Source: Halorientalis persicus
GTDB lineage: Archaea; Halobacteriota; Halobacteria; Halobacteriales; Haloarculaceae
NCBI RefSeq assembly: GCF_900110215.1
Contig: NZ_FOCX01000002.1
Coordinates: forward strand, 1 to 64,000
Length of the DNA: 64,000 nt
Direction: 5' to 3'
Positions within the stretch are counted from its first letter, which is position 1; each line of letters starts with the position of its first letter. The notes under the pieces are model-generated. The model did not search any database. It was not told the DNA's origin and saw nothing but the letters and a program-made list of their open reading frames with translations. Positions 23,188 through 31,961 of this stretch are shown piece by piece. Position numbers and translations under genes: made by a program.

Positions 23188-23514
23188 TCAGTCGTCGGCG
23201 GCCGCGCCAGTCGTCCCCTCGACCTCCTCGTCGATGCTGGGCGGGTACTGCCCGCGATCCAGCACGAGGTCGGACTGCGGTCGCGCCATGCAGGTCAGGG
23301 CGTACTCCTCTTTCTCCTCGTCGGTGAAGCCGTGGGCCGCCGGCTGTGTGACCTCTCCTTCGACGATCTTGGCCGAGCAGGCCAGACACATTCCCACCCG
23401 GCAGGAGTACTCCTGAGCGATCCCCTCCTCGATGCACCGGCGGAGGATCGTCTCTTTCTCCGAGACCGTGATCTGCTCTCCCGTCCCCACGAATTCGACG
23501 GTGTAATCGGTCAT
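23188..23514 (-). CDS. plant-type [2Fe-2S] ferredoxin
   Basis: 108 residues. The cluster ligands are visible as CRVGMCLACSAKI (CxxxxCxxC) in the middle plus a fourth cysteine in ALTCMARP, the standard arrangement of plant-type ferredoxins. The acidic N-terminal extension found in main haloarchaeal ferredoxins is missing, so this is a shorter paralogue. It is divergent from the geranylgeranyl-reductase-family gene, which makes it a candidate electron donor of that enzyme (inference). TATA-like CTTTATCC complement lies about 35 bases before the ATG. Confidence 0.88.
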   Translation of the reverse strand: MTDYTVEFVGTGEQITVSEKETILRRCIEEGIAQEYSCRVGMCLACSAKIVEGEVTQPAAHGFTDEEKEEYALTCMARPQSDLVLDRGQYPPSIDEEVEGTTGAAADD

Positions 23515-23624
23515 GCTCCTCGATTGGGCACCACCTATCAAAGGTCTTTATCCCACAATCCGTCCCATCGGAAAGGACAGGACGGGAATAAAGAGTTTTC
23601 TCGGTGGGGCAATCAGGGGCGGAC

Positions 23625-25037
23625 ATGGCTACACAGGAGTCCGACACCGACGATTCGAGCGTCGGTGGCGGGACCCGGACGTACGACATCGTCGTAGTGG
23701 GGGCGGGCACGTCAGGGTGTTACGCGGCCGCGACCGCCGCACGCGAAGGGCTCGACGTCGTCATCGTCGAGCGCAAGTCCGAGCAGGAAGCCGGACACAT
23801 CGCGTGCGGGGACGCACTGAAAGGGGCGGACAAGTTCCCGGACAGCATTCCGAAATCCCAGATCGAACCGGCCTTTACCAACACCGTCGTGGATCACGGG
23901 CGCTTCGAGATTCCCTCGGAGGACGCGGTGCTCGACATCCCTGTGCCGGGCGAACTCGCCGTCATCGACCGCTGGGAGTACGGCCGCCTGCTGATCGAGG
24001 GTGCCGAGAAGGCGGGCGTCGAATTCCACTACGACACGGTCGTCAAAGACGTGCGTCAGGACGAGACCGGGCGCGTGACCGGCGTCGACGCGATGCGCCA
24101 GGGCGAGCCGATCACCTACGAGGCCGACGTGACCATCGACGCCGCGGGTGCGCTGTCGATCCTGCAGGACAACGCCGACCTCTCGGCGGCCACCTTCGAC
24201 ACCAACGTCCAGTACTCGCAGTTCTCCTCGGGCTACCGCGAGATCATCGAGGTCGACGAGCCCGTAGACTGGTCCGACGCCCTCGTGTTCAAGCCGACCA
24301 AGCGCGCGTCGGGTTACCTCTGGTACTTCCCGCGGACCGCCACGGAGATCAACGTCGGTCTGGGGTTCCAGATGAACGAGGAGCCGATGCAACTGGTCGA
24401 GGACCTCAGAGCGGACATCGAGAACCGGCCGGAGTTCCAGAACGCCCGCGTCACGGACAAACTCGGCGCGGCGCTGCCGACCCGCCGGCCCTACGACTCG
24501 GCGGTCGCGCCCGGCTTCCTCGCGGTCGGCGACGCCGCCGGCCACGTCAACCCGACGACGGGCGGTGGCATCGCCGGCGCGGCCTACGCCGGGCAGTACG
24601 CGGCCGAAGAGGCCATCGACGCGATCAGCGACGGCGACCTCGGCGAGGGCGCGCTCTGGGAGTACAACAGCCGCATCATGGATCACTTCGGCGGGCGCTA
24701 CGCCGCCCTGGACGTGTACAACATCTTCACGACCGCCTACGATCTGGACGACCTGATGGCGCTTTTGGCGGCGATGCCGGGCGAGCAACTCGCGGAAGCG
24801 CTCTACGAGGGGTCGACCGACATCAGTCTGCCCCTGAAGGTCAAGACGGCGATCAAGACCTTCGGCCACTGGAAGACGATCTACGATCTCTACCAGACGA
24901 AGAACCTCGCCGACCGACTGCTCTCTCACTACGATGACTACCCCAGTTCCCCCGACGGGTTCGAGTCCTGGCGCGCCGACCGGGACGACGTGATGGACGA
25001 GATCTACGAGACGACCGGGGCCGAACCGAAGTACTGA
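23625..25037 (+). CDS. geranylgeranyl reductase family FAD protein
   Basis: 470 residues. FAD-binding motif VVVGAGTSGCYAA near the N-terminus, the conserved IACGDALKG segment, and GFLAVGDAAGHVNPTTGGGI near residue 300 identify the geranylgeranyl reductase family. In archaea these flavoproteins saturate the double bonds of the membrane lipid chains (digeranylgeranylglycerophospholipid reductase) or act on isoprenoid quinones. The C-terminal 100 residues contain helices usual in this family. Haloarchaea have several paralogues, so the exact substrate is open. It is divergent from a ferredoxin gene. TATA-like AATAAAGAG stands about 30 bases before the ATG. Confidence 0.85.
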   Translation: MATQESDTDDSSVGGGTRTYDIVVVGAGTSGCYAAATAAREGLDVVIVERKSEQEAGHIACGDALKGADKFPDSIPKSQIEPAFTNTVVDHGRFEIPSEDAVLDIPVPGELAVIDRWEYGRLLIEGAEKAGVEFHYDTVVKDVRQDETGRVTGVDAMRQGEPITYEADVTIDAAGALSILQDNADLSAATFDTNVQYSQFSSGYREIIEVDEPVDWSDALVFKPTKRASGYLWYFPRTATEINVGLGFQMNEEPMQLVEDLRADIENRPEFQNARVTDKLGAALPTRRPYDSAVAPGFLAVGDAAGHVNPTTGGGIAGAAYAGQYAAEEAIDAISDGDLGEGALWEYNSRIMDHFGGRYAALDVYNIFTTAYDLDDLMALLAAMPGEQLAEALYEGSTDISLPLKVKTAIKTFGHWKTIYDLYQTKNLADRLLSHYDDYPSSPDGFESWRADRDDVMDEIYETTGAEPKY

Positions 25038-25206
25038 GGCCGCGAGACCCGCTCTCCGTCGGTATTACTTAAACCCCCGTCGATCAATCGCTCAAGATTT
25101 ATCAGTCCGAACGAGAAACAGATGAGACACAACGGGGACGGTACCTACGTGGGCACGTGGTGCTGTGCGGGTTCGACGGTGGGTTCCGTCCCGGTGGGGG
25201 ACAACG

Positions 25207-25746
25207 ATGAACGCAAAAGCACTATTCACGGACGAATCGGCCGTGTCACCGGTCATCGGCGTCGTGCTGATGGTCGCGATCACCGTGTTGCTGGCAGCGA
25301 CGGCCGCAACCTTCTTCCTGAGTATCGGGCAGCAAAACGACACGACGAAGCCCAACGCGGCGATCGTCTTCGACTACGAGCAGGACACCAGCACGATCAA
25401 CGGGGACGAGTATCGCAACGACAACCTGCAGGTCGGCCACGATAGCGGCGAAACGATCGAGGCGAAGAACCTCGACGTGGTGATCCAGAGCGCGAAGACG
25501 TACGAGAAAACATCACCGTCCAACGTCGACGAGAACGGCCTCAACGAGCGGTTCCAGTGGGACGAGTTCGACTCGAAGATCAACGACAACGACGAGGTCT
25601 CCGGCGGCGAGAGCGTGACGCTGAAAGCGGACAGCGAGCCGATCCCGGATCAGGACGCACTCAACCTCGAAGGTTCGACGGTCAAGGTCGTCTGGGACGA
25701 TCCGGGGAGCAAGTCGACGTTCACGCTGAACACCTGGACGAACTGA
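25207..25746 (+). CDS. archaeal type IV pilin-like protein (179 aa)
   Basis: The prepilin start is evident: a short leader MNAKALFTDESA, the processing region SPVIGVVLM, and a hydrophobic helix (VAITVLLAATAATFFLSIG), followed by a secreted acidic domain. It belongs to the same DUF1628-type class as the protein at 10875 but has a different globular part. Its leader before the ATG is long (about 120 bases) and contains T/A-rich DNA near 25090. No pilus assembly genes are adjacent, so it is an orphan pilin. Confidence 0.78.
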   Translation: MNAKALFTDESAVSPVIGVVLMVAITVLLAATAATFFLSIGQQNDTTKPNAAIVFDYEQDTSTINGDEYRNDNLQVGHDSGETIEAKNLDVVIQSAKTYEKTSPSNVDENGLNERFQWDEFDSKINDNDEVSGGESVTLKADSEPIPDQDALNLEGSTVKVVWDDPGSKSTFTLNTWTN

Positions 25747-25775
25747 GGCCGCGACCGCTTTTCCGATTTTTCGAC

Positions 25776-27056
25776 TCAGGGAGCCTCGCGTCCGAGGTGC
25801 GTGATCGTGTCGGCCAGCACGGCGACGCCGACGGGCAGGGAGTCCTCGTCCACGTCGAACGTCGCGGTGTGGTGGCCGCCGGGGTGGTCGGTGCCGACAC
25901 AGACGAACGCGGCCTTGCCGCCCCGATCCTGGACGTGGCGCATGAGGTAGGTCGCGTCCTCGCTGCCACCCAGGTCGTCGTGGCGCAGGACCGACTCGAC
26001 GCCCTCGGTGCGGCCGGCGACGGCTTCGACCACGTCGACGAGTTCGGGGTCGTTCTCGGCGCTGGGGGCCTGGCCGCTGGTGTCGATCCCGACCTCGCAG
26101 TCGTGCATGGCGGCGGCCTGATCGAGCACTCGGTCGGCGCGGTCGCGCATATACTCCATCAGCGCGGTGGTCTCGCCGCGGACCTCGCCCTCGATGTAGG
26201 CCTGTTCGGGGACGATGTTCGCGGCGGTTCCGCCGCCCACGTCGCCGGCGTTGACGCGGGTCGCGCCGTCCTCGTGGCGGGGGATCGCGTAGAGATTCTG
26301 GACGGCGGTGGCCATCGCCTGGACGGCGTTGCGGCCCTCCGCCGGGTGGCCGCCGGCGTGGGAGCCTTCGCCCCCGAACTCGGCGCGGAAGTGACTCACC
26401 GCGAGAAAACCCTCGATACCCGCGACGACCTGGCCGGTCGGATGATCGAGACCGATGTGGAGCGCCAGCAGATAGTCCACGTCGTCGATGTGGCCGCTCT
26501 CGGCCATCGGGGCCGCGCCGCCGACCACCTCCTCGGCGGGCTGGAAGAGCACGTTGAGTCGGCCGGCGAAGTCCCGATCCGAGAGGGCCTCGAGGACGCC
26601 CAGCCCGATGGTCGCGTGGGCGTCGTGACCGCAGGCGTGCATCGCGCCGGTCTCCGAGCGGAAGCCCGCGGCCGCAGGGTGGTGGTCGGGGTCGTCGGAC
26701 TCCTCGCGGGGCAGACCGTCGATGTCGACCCGGAGGGCGACGGTGGGGCCCGCTCGGTCCCCGTCGAGAACGGCGATCGCACCGGTGTGGCCGCCGTCGA
26801 GGCGGTCGAGGCGGTCGGGGTCGACGCCGGCGTCGCGGGCGCGGTCGCGCCACGCGTCGAAATCGGCATCGGCGGGCAGGCCCATCCGGGCGTCGGCGTC
26901 GAGTGCGTCGGGGCCGACGAACAGGTCGTCGACGCCGATCCGGTCGAGTTCCTCGACGATCCGGGCGGTGGTCCAGAACTCCCGCCAGGCGGGTTCGGGG
27001 TGGCGGTGAAACTCGCGGCGGAGCGAGACGAGGCGGTCGCGGTCGACGGGGTGCAT
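25776..27056 (-). CDS. M20 family amidohydrolase/peptidase
   Basis: 426 residues. Typical features of M20 aminoacylase/IAA-amidohydrolase-type enzymes are REFHRHPE at the N-terminus, HACGHDAHAT with metal-binding histidines, LFQPAEE with the catalytic glutamate pair, and late HHTATFDVDED. It cleaves an amide bond of an N-acylated amino acid or similar compound using metal ions. It carries an Asp-rich insertion in the first 100 residues (about 50-90) that breaks the usual start of the fold. ATG 27056 rather than the GTG two codons upstream. Followed downstream by a gap and the pilin in convergent orientation. Confidence 0.85.
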   Translation of the reverse strand: MHPVDRDRLVSLRREFHRHPEPAWREFWTTARIVEELDRIGVDDLFVGPDALDADARMGLPADADFDAWRDRARDAGVDPDRLDRLDGGHTGAIAVLDGDRAGPTVALRVDIDGLPREESDDPDHHPAAAGFRSETGAMHACGHDAHATIGLGVLEALSDRDFAGRLNVLFQPAEEVVGGAAPMAESGHIDDVDYLLALHIGLDHPTGQVVAGIEGFLAVSHFRAEFGGEGSHAGGHPAEGRNAVQAMATAVQNLYAIPRHEDGATRVNAGDVGGGTAANIVPEQAYIEGEVRGETTALMEYMRDRADRVLDQAAAMHDCEVGIDTSGQAPSAENDPELVDVVEAVAGRTEGVESVLRHDDLGGSEDATYLMRHVQDRGGKAAFVCVGTDHPGGHHTATFDVDEDSLPVGVAVLADTITHLGREAP

Positions 27057-27088
27057 ACCCACACGAGCACCGCGGCGGACTTAAGGAA

Positions 27089-27412
27089 TCAGTTCATCTG
27101 GCGGCGCTGTTCGATCTCGGCGGAGACGTGGACGCCGTCGGGGAAGTCGCCTTCGGCGACCGAGCGGGCGAACTCGTCGTGGCCGACGATCTCGATGGTC
27201 CGGGTGTAGACGGTGTAGGTCCAGGGCTGGAAGCGGTCGCCGTCGTCGGCGAGGCGTTTGCACTGGGGGACGTTGAGGTCTCGCGTCGGCTCTGCGTGTG
27301 GCCCTTTCAGTTCGACGCCCTTGCGTGCGGCGGTCTCCTTGATCGTGGTGACCACGTCCTCGAGGCGGTGGCGATCGCCGCTTTCGAGCGTGAGCTTCGT
27401 GACGAACGGCAT
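27089..27412 (-). CDS. uS10-like ribosomal protein paralogue (107 aa)
   Basis: 107 residues matching the ribosomal protein S10 fold: FVTKLTLESGDRHRLEDVVTTI, then GVELKGPHAEPTRDL, and VYTRTIEIVGHDEF near the end. Genuine archaeal S10 is encoded with elongation factor genes. This copy stands alone between an M20 hydrolase and a NUDIX gene, and it resembles the second S10-like protein many haloarchaea carry (uS10/mL48-type). Its role is not known; ribosome association is an inference from the fold. Confidence 0.78.
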   Translation of the reverse strand: MPFVTKLTLESGDRHRLEDVVTTIKETAARKGVELKGPHAEPTRDLNVPQCKRLADDGDRFQPWTYTVYTRTIEIVGHDEFARSVAEGDFPDGVHVSAEIEQRRQMN

Positions 27413-27524
27413 ATATCTCGTCGAGCACGGCGACGGGCAAAAACCCATCTCTCCGGCATCGCCCCGACCCGGGACCGTGATCCCTCCGATATTCTCTTAA
27501 GTACTGGTCGAATATCGTAGGGTA

Positions 27525-27950
27525 ATGATAGAGGCCACGAGCGCGGGAGCCATCCTCTTTCGCGATACGCGTGGCCGCAGGGAGTACCTCCTGCTCAAGA
27601 GCCGCCCCGGCGACTGGGAATTCCCCAAGGGCGGTGTCGAAGGCGAGGAGGAACTCCAGCAGACTGCGATACGCGAAGTGAAAGAGGAGGCCGGAATCAT
27701 GGATTTCCGGCTCTTGGACGGCTTCCGGGAGGATTACGACTACGTGTTCGAGGCGAACGGCAAGACGATTCACAAGACAGTCCACCTGTTCATCGCCAAA
27801 TCGTTCGAGGCGAGCGCGGAACTGTCGAACGAACACCGCGATATGCAGTGGCGCGACTACGAGCAGGCCGTAAACACCGTCACGCAGGACGGTCCCCGCG
27901 AGATCCTGGAGCAAGCCCACGAGTTCCTGAACGAGGAAACCGAGTTCTAG
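27525..27950 (+). CDS. NUDIX hydrolase, diadenosine-tetraphosphatase type
   Basis: 141 residues. A perfect Nudix box starts GGVEGEEELQQTA and continues REVKEEAGI, with the GDWEFPKGG lead-in seen in bis(5'-nucleosyl)-tetraphosphatases. A later HLFIAKSFE segment completes the fold. It would hydrolyse dinucleoside polyphosphates or a similar nucleoside diphosphate-X compound in the cytoplasm. A TTCTTAAGT element is about 26 bases before the ATG, fitting leaderless transcription. The downstream neighbour on the same strand is 48 bases away. Confidence 0.88.
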   Translation: MIEATSAGAILFRDTRGRREYLLLKSRPGDWEFPKGGVEGEEELQQTAIREVKEEAGIMDFRLLDGFREDYDYVFEANGKTIHKTVHLFIAKSFEASAELSNEHRDMQWRDYEQAVNTVTQDGPREILEQAHEFLNEETEF

Positions 27951-27998
27951 GTCGCTCGGGGCGACAACGGTTTGAGCCATCGGTCCACAGAGGACCGT

Positions 27999-29063
27999 GT
28001 GTCGACCGAACCCGAGTTCGTCTTCGAGTTACGGGTCTGCCAGTGGGCCGAACGCTGCTGGCCGCCCGGCGGCGATCGCGACCCCGACACTGCCGTCCTC
28101 GTCGCGCGCCAACTTGGGACGAAGTACCGACGGTGGGACACCATCGTCGTCGAGGCCGACCGGACCGCCCTCCGCGAGCGGGCCGCGTTCGGTGCCGAGG
28201 GACTGCACTCGGACCTGCTGGGCGTCGTCCGCCACGCGCCCGCCGACTGGGCGTGGTACCGGGACGCGCTCCCGGACCCGGGCTACCCCTGGCAGTACGT
28301 CCGCGAGGCAGTCCACGACGCCGCCGACAGGGACCTGATCGAGAAACGGCGGGCCGGCTCGGGTCGGATCGAGTTGCGCCGCCACCAGCCCTATCCCGAG
28401 TGGATCGAGCGGATCGTCGCCATCGAGAACAAGCCGGACCTCGATCGGTCCGCGGCCCGGACTCTCGCCCCGCAACTCGAACGCGACGTGGCGCTGGGGC
28501 TGGCCGACGAGGTGTGGGTGGCGACGGCCCGCGAGGGTGGCACCGTCGAGCCCGCGCTGCTGGAGGACGTGCCCGTCGAGGCGGGCATCCTGACGGTCGA
28601 TCCGACGGCCAACGCGCAGGCAGGCGAGACGGCGGTCGACGTTGCCTGGAACCCCCGGACGCTCGCGCCCGAGGAACCCGGAACGCGGATCACCGAACGA
28701 CCGACGGGGAGCGGCCGGGACGCCTCCGCGGCGCGCTTCGAGTACGCCGACCCCGAGTGGAAAGTCGGCAAGCGCCGCGAGATCGCCGAACGGGCCTACG
28801 GCCGGGGCTGGCGAGCCTACGCGGACACGATGCGGCCGGACTGCCGGCACTTCCGGCTCCGGACCGAGACCGGCGACGCGCTTCCGTGGTGCGACGAGAA
28901 AGCGTGTCACCAGACCGCCAGCGAGTGCGCCGGCTCCTGTCCGGAGTTCTCGCCGGAGCCGCCGACCTGGCGACAGCGGGACTGGCCCATCGAGGGCGGG
29001 CCCGGGAAGGCCATCAAACGCCTGCTCGACGAACAGCGCCGGCGTCGGCGGCCGGGGCTGTAG
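27999..29063 (+). CDS. DUF5787-like haloarchaeal protein, possible nuclease
   Basis: 354 residues starting with GTG at 27999 (a TTG at 27972 is an alternative). The beginning FVFELRVCQWAERCWPPG matches my memory of the DUF5787 family. A strand with IVAIENKPDLD, followed by LEDVPVEAGIL, resembles the core of PD-(D/E)XK enzymes (E-x-K). The C-terminus carries four or more cysteines (ALPWCDEKACHQTASECAGSC in part), as in an Fe-S or zinc site. The combination of an E-x-K strand with a cysteine cluster recalls Cas4/RecB-like nucleases, but that is inference. Confidence 0.65.
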   Translation: MSTEPEFVFELRVCQWAERCWPPGGDRDPDTAVLVARQLGTKYRRWDTIVVEADRTALRERAAFGAEGLHSDLLGVVRHAPADWAWYRDALPDPGYPWQYVREAVHDAADRDLIEKRRAGSGRIELRRHQPYPEWIERIVAIENKPDLDRSAARTLAPQLERDVALGLADEVWVATAREGGTVEPALLEDVPVEAGILTVDPTANAQAGETAVDVAWNPRTLAPEEPGTRITERPTGSGRDASAARFEYADPEWKVGKRREIAERAYGRGWRAYADTMRPDCRHFRLRTETGDALPWCDEKACHQTASECAGSCPEFSPEPPTWRQRDWPIEGGPGKAIKRLLDEQRRRRRPGL

Positions 29064-29162
29064 AACACGACAGCGATCCGTCGCGTGCGGGACTTTATCA
29101 CACTGGCCGTCGTACCTGACACATCTCGCTCGCTGGCGCGGGCCGGCGTGCCGGGAGTGACC

Positions 29163-29288
29163 ATGAAAATCGAATGCGAGAACTGTGGCCGGAAGGTGAC
29201 AGTCGGGAGAGAGGGACAGGAGTCACGCGCGCCGATGCGGTACTGCCGTCGGTGTGGTGACGAACTCCCACAGCACGAGGAGCTCTGA
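29163..29288 (+). CDS. zinc-ribbon mini-protein (41 aa)
   Basis: 41 residues with two zinc knuckles, CENC at positions 5-8 and CRRC at 28-31, plus a short acidic tail with two histidines... one in QHEEL. A single-finger protein of unknown role; the ATG at 29163 is directly before the first knuckle. Tiny zinc proteins like this are common and often overlooked in haloarchaea. Confidence 0.65.
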   Translation: MKIECENCGRKVTVGREGQESRAPMRYCRRCGDELPQHEEL

Positions 29289-29346
29289 CGGGGACGACCC
29301 GCCGGGTCGGTGTCTCCGAGCCGGAGCCGCGCGCGGGCCGGTCCCG

Positions 29347-29823
29347 TCAGTCCAGTTCTTCGACGGTGAACTCCTCGCGAGCCATCGCCAGCCGGAAGGT
29401 CGGGACCGTCCGCTGGATTCGCTCGGCGATGCCCTTATCCGAGAGGCTCCGGAGGGCGGACCGCACGTCGTCGACCGCGGCGTCGTGGCCGGCGTCCCGG
29501 AGGGCGTGGAGGACCGAGACGACGCTCTGTGAGCGGTCCTCGGGCCCGGCCAACACCTCGATCACGGCGGCCTGGAGCGGCGGGACGCGGAGGACGCGCT
29601 CGCCCTCGGGGTCGTCGGCACCCACGAGCGCGGCGGCGTCCTCGGTGGCACAGATCAGGCTGTTCTCGTCGCGATAGTAGTACTCTTTCAGTTCGTTCTC
29701 GAGGTACTGGTGGACCTCGCTACCGCTCTCCAGGTCCCACCGATCCTGGAGTTCGGCGTTTTTCGTCGGCTGGAGCGCGACGACGTCCGCGAGTCGCTCG
29801 CGGGCCTCCTCCGAAAGCGTCAT
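29347..29823 (-). CDS. DUF5797-like winged-helix protein (158 aa)
   Basis: 158 residues. N-terminal winged helix (ERLADVVALQPTKNAELQDRW, then SEVHQYLENELKEYYYRDENSLI) and a second one in the C-terminal half (VVSVLHALRDAGHDAAVDDVRSALRSLSDKGI in pieces). I recognise the start as the haloarchaeal DUF5797 family. It is likely a DNA-binding regulator; the target is unknown. Divergent from the enoyl-CoA hydratase gene, so regulation of that gene is possible. Confidence 0.7.
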   Translation of the reverse strand: MTLSEEARERLADVVALQPTKNAELQDRWDLESGSEVHQYLENELKEYYYRDENSLICATEDAAALVGADDPEGERVLRVPPLQAAVIEVLAGPEDRSQSVVSVLHALRDAGHDAAVDDVRSALRSLSDKGIAERIQRTVPTFRLAMAREEFTVEELD

Positions 29824-29915
29824 CGCCCGTCGCTACACCGAGGACGTATTTTGGTGTTCTGCATCGGACCGAAGGCCGGGCCAGCGCTTATCTCCACGCC
29901 CGCCGGAGGGTGGGT

Positions 29916-30689
29916 ATGGACTGGGATACAGTCACACTGGACCACGAGGACGGCATCACGACCCTCACCGTCGACCGCCCCGACCGCCTGAACGCGCTCA
30001 ACGTCGAAACTCTGGACGCGCTGGACGAGGCACTCGACGAGGCCGAGGACCTCGACACGCGGGTCCTGATCGTCACGGGCGCGGGCGAGGACGCCTTCGT
30101 CGCGGGCGCGGACATCGCCTACATGAAAGACATGGGCGTCGAGGCAGCCAAAGAGTACGCCGAGAAAGGCCACCACGTCATCGATCGGGTGGACACGTTC
30201 CCTGCGCCGGTGATCGCGGCGGTCAACGGCTACGCGTTCGGGGGCGGCTGTGAACTCGCGCTGGCGGCCGATATGCGCGTCGCCAGCGAGCGCGCCGTGC
30301 TGGGACAGACGGAGATCGACCTCGGGATCGTCCCGGGCTGGGGCGGCACCCAGCGGCTCGCCCGCCTCGTCGGCGACGAGAACGCCCGTCGGCTCGTCTT
30401 CTTCGGCGAGCGCGTCGACGCCGAGGACGCCGACCGCCTCGGACTCGTCGGCGACGTGGTCGCCCACGACCAACTGGACTCGTTCGTCCGCGACATGGCC
30501 GACGACCTCGCCGAAAAGCCCGCCTTCGCACTGCAAACGGCCAAAGAGGCACTCAACCAGGTCCACCGGATGCACCTGGACGCCGGCCTCCAGTACGAAC
30601 AGCGCGTCTGGAGCGGTCTGTTCGGCCACCCCGATCAGCGTGAAGGGATGGAAGCGTTCGTCGAAGATCGCGAGCCGGAGTTCCGATGA
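29916..30689 (+). CDS. enoyl-CoA hydratase/isomerase family protein
   Basis: 257 residues, usual crotonase length. The oxyanion-hole segments are present: AFVAGADIAYM and NGYAFGGGCELALAADM. The glutamate usually needed for water addition appears in ERAVLGQTEIDLGIVPGWGGTQRL (around residue 137). It would hydrate trans-2-enoyl-CoA in fatty-acid degradation or a similar path. It stands upstream of an SDR gene on the same strand, 66 bases apart. The ATG at 29916 is followed at once by a fold-typical strand. Confidence 0.88.
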   Translation: MDWDTVTLDHEDGITTLTVDRPDRLNALNVETLDALDEALDEAEDLDTRVLIVTGAGEDAFVAGADIAYMKDMGVEAAKEYAEKGHHVIDRVDTFPAPVIAAVNGYAFGGGCELALAADMRVASERAVLGQTEIDLGIVPGWGGTQRLARLVGDENARRLVFFGERVDAEDADRLGLVGDVVAHDQLDSFVRDMADDLAEKPAFALQTAKEALNQVHRMHLDAGLQYEQRVWSGLFGHPDQREGMEAFVEDREPEFR

Positions 30690-30755
30690 TTGGGCGGCCG
30701 TCCGGATTGCCCCAGCCGCCACGTTTAGACGGCTGAGACCCTGCTGTTTTCGCGT

Positions 30756-31514
30756 ATGTCGACGACACCCCACGACCTCGACGGCGACGTCGCACTCGTA
30801 ACTGGCGCGTCCTCCGGTATCGGACGCGCGACCGCAAAGACACTGGCCGACGCCGGCGCGGCGGTCGCGGTCACCGCCCGCCGAACCGACCGGATCGAGA
30901 CCCTCGCCGAGGAAATCGAAGACGAGGGCGGCGAGGCCCTGGCGATCACGGCCGACGTGACCGAGACCGACGACGTCGAGCGGATGATCGAACAGACCCG
31001 CGAGGAACTCGGCGGCCTCGACGTGCTGGTCAACAACGCGGGCGTCATGCTGCTCGCGCCCGTAATCCGGGCCGATCTCGAGGACCTCCAGCAGATGCTC
31101 GACGTAAACCTGATGGGGTTGATGGCGGCCACCCGGAAGGCCCTGCCCGGGATGCTCGAACAGGACAGCGGGCACATCGTCAACATCTCCTCGGTCGCGG
31201 GTCGCCGCGCCAACGAGACCTCGGGTGGCTACGCCGCAACGAAGTTCGGCGTCAACGCCTTTTCGGAGTCGCTCCGGAAAGAGACCGCAGACAGCGGCGT
31301 CCGCGTGACCGTGATCGAACCCGGCGCGGTCGACACGGAACTGGGCCAGCACATCCCCGACGAACAGGTTCAGGAACGCATGGCCGAGATGGTTCAGGAC
31401 ATGACCGTCCTCCAGCCCGAGGACATCGCGGCCGCGATCCGCTACGCCGTCACCCAGCCGCCACGGGTGAGCGTCAACGAACTGCTGGTGCGCCCGACCG
31501 ACCAGCAGTCCTGA
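30756..31514 (+). CDS. short-chain dehydrogenase/reductase
   Basis: 252 residues, classical SDR. The cofactor loop TGASSGIG is at residues 16-23, NNAG at about 93-96, the catalytic serine is in NISSVAG (about 145), and Y159 and K163 are in GYAATKFG. TARRTDR after strand 2 suggests NADP(H) preference. Substrate unknown; members with NVNLMG and YAATKFGV are often annotated as oxidoreductases. It stands 66 bases downstream of the enoyl-CoA hydratase gene and may be transcribed with it. A TATA-like GTTTAGA lies about 32 bases before the ATG, which would also allow independent expression. Confidence 0.88.
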   Translation: MSTTPHDLDGDVALVTGASSGIGRATAKTLADAGAAVAVTARRTDRIETLAEEIEDEGGEALAITADVTETDDVERMIEQTREELGGLDVLVNNAGVMLLAPVIRADLEDLQQMLDVNLMGLMAATRKALPGMLEQDSGHIVNISSVAGRRANETSGGYAATKFGVNAFSESLRKETADSGVRVTVIEPGAVDTELGQHIPDEQVQERMAEMVQDMTVLQPEDIAAAIRYAVTQPPRVSVNELLVRPTDQQS

Positions 31515-31559
31515 GCCGCCCGGCACACCTAAATGACGTGCAGTCTAGAATTTCAATTG

Positions 31560-31934
31560 ATGACTGACGAGCAGTATCAAGAGCTCCTCCAACTGGTGCG
31601 TGGGCGCGCAGGCGAGGCTTTCCGTGCCGCGCTGAAGTACGACCAGCACGACTGTACGATGCTGTACATCCGTGACGACGTGGCGACACAGGAACTGCGG
31701 GACGCGCTCGATACGCTCGTCGACCGGGCGCGGAACAGTGGTCCGGTCGCCAAGACGGACGTGTACCGGGGTATCGGCGAGACGCAGGCGATCGTCGAAC
31801 TCCACGAGCGGGCGGCCCTGATCCACCTCCGGGAGACGTCGAACCGGGGCGTGATCGTGTCGCTCGACCGGGACATCGCACAGGGACTCGGCAACTTCGT
31901 CACCCGCTGTAACGGCGTGCTGTCAGGGAACTGA
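31560..31934 (+). CDS. conserved-type haloarchaeal protein (124 aa)
   Basis: 124 residues of mixed alpha/beta character without membrane segments (LLQLVRGRAGEAFRAALKY, then TMLYIRDDVATQELRDALDTLV, and AIVELHERAALIHL). The strand-helix order is reminiscent of roadblock/longin-like small regulatory proteins, but no defining motif is visible. The ATG at 31560 is preferred because codons from 31533 onward look like leader. It lies rightward, converging on the Mut7-C gene with a 27-base gap. Confidence 0.6.
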   Translation: MTDEQYQELLQLVRGRAGEAFRAALKYDQHDCTMLYIRDDVATQELRDALDTLVDRARNSGPVAKTDVYRGIGETQAIVELHERAALIHLRETSNRGVIVSLDRDIAQGLGNFVTRCNGVLSGN

Positions 31935-31961
31935 ACGTAGCCACGACGACGGCCCACAGCG

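Noticed and set aside
29820-31526. Long - strand frame opposite the enoyl-CoA hydratase and SDR genes
   Set aside because: Antisense to two well-supported enzymes; composition typical of reversed haloarchaeal codons.
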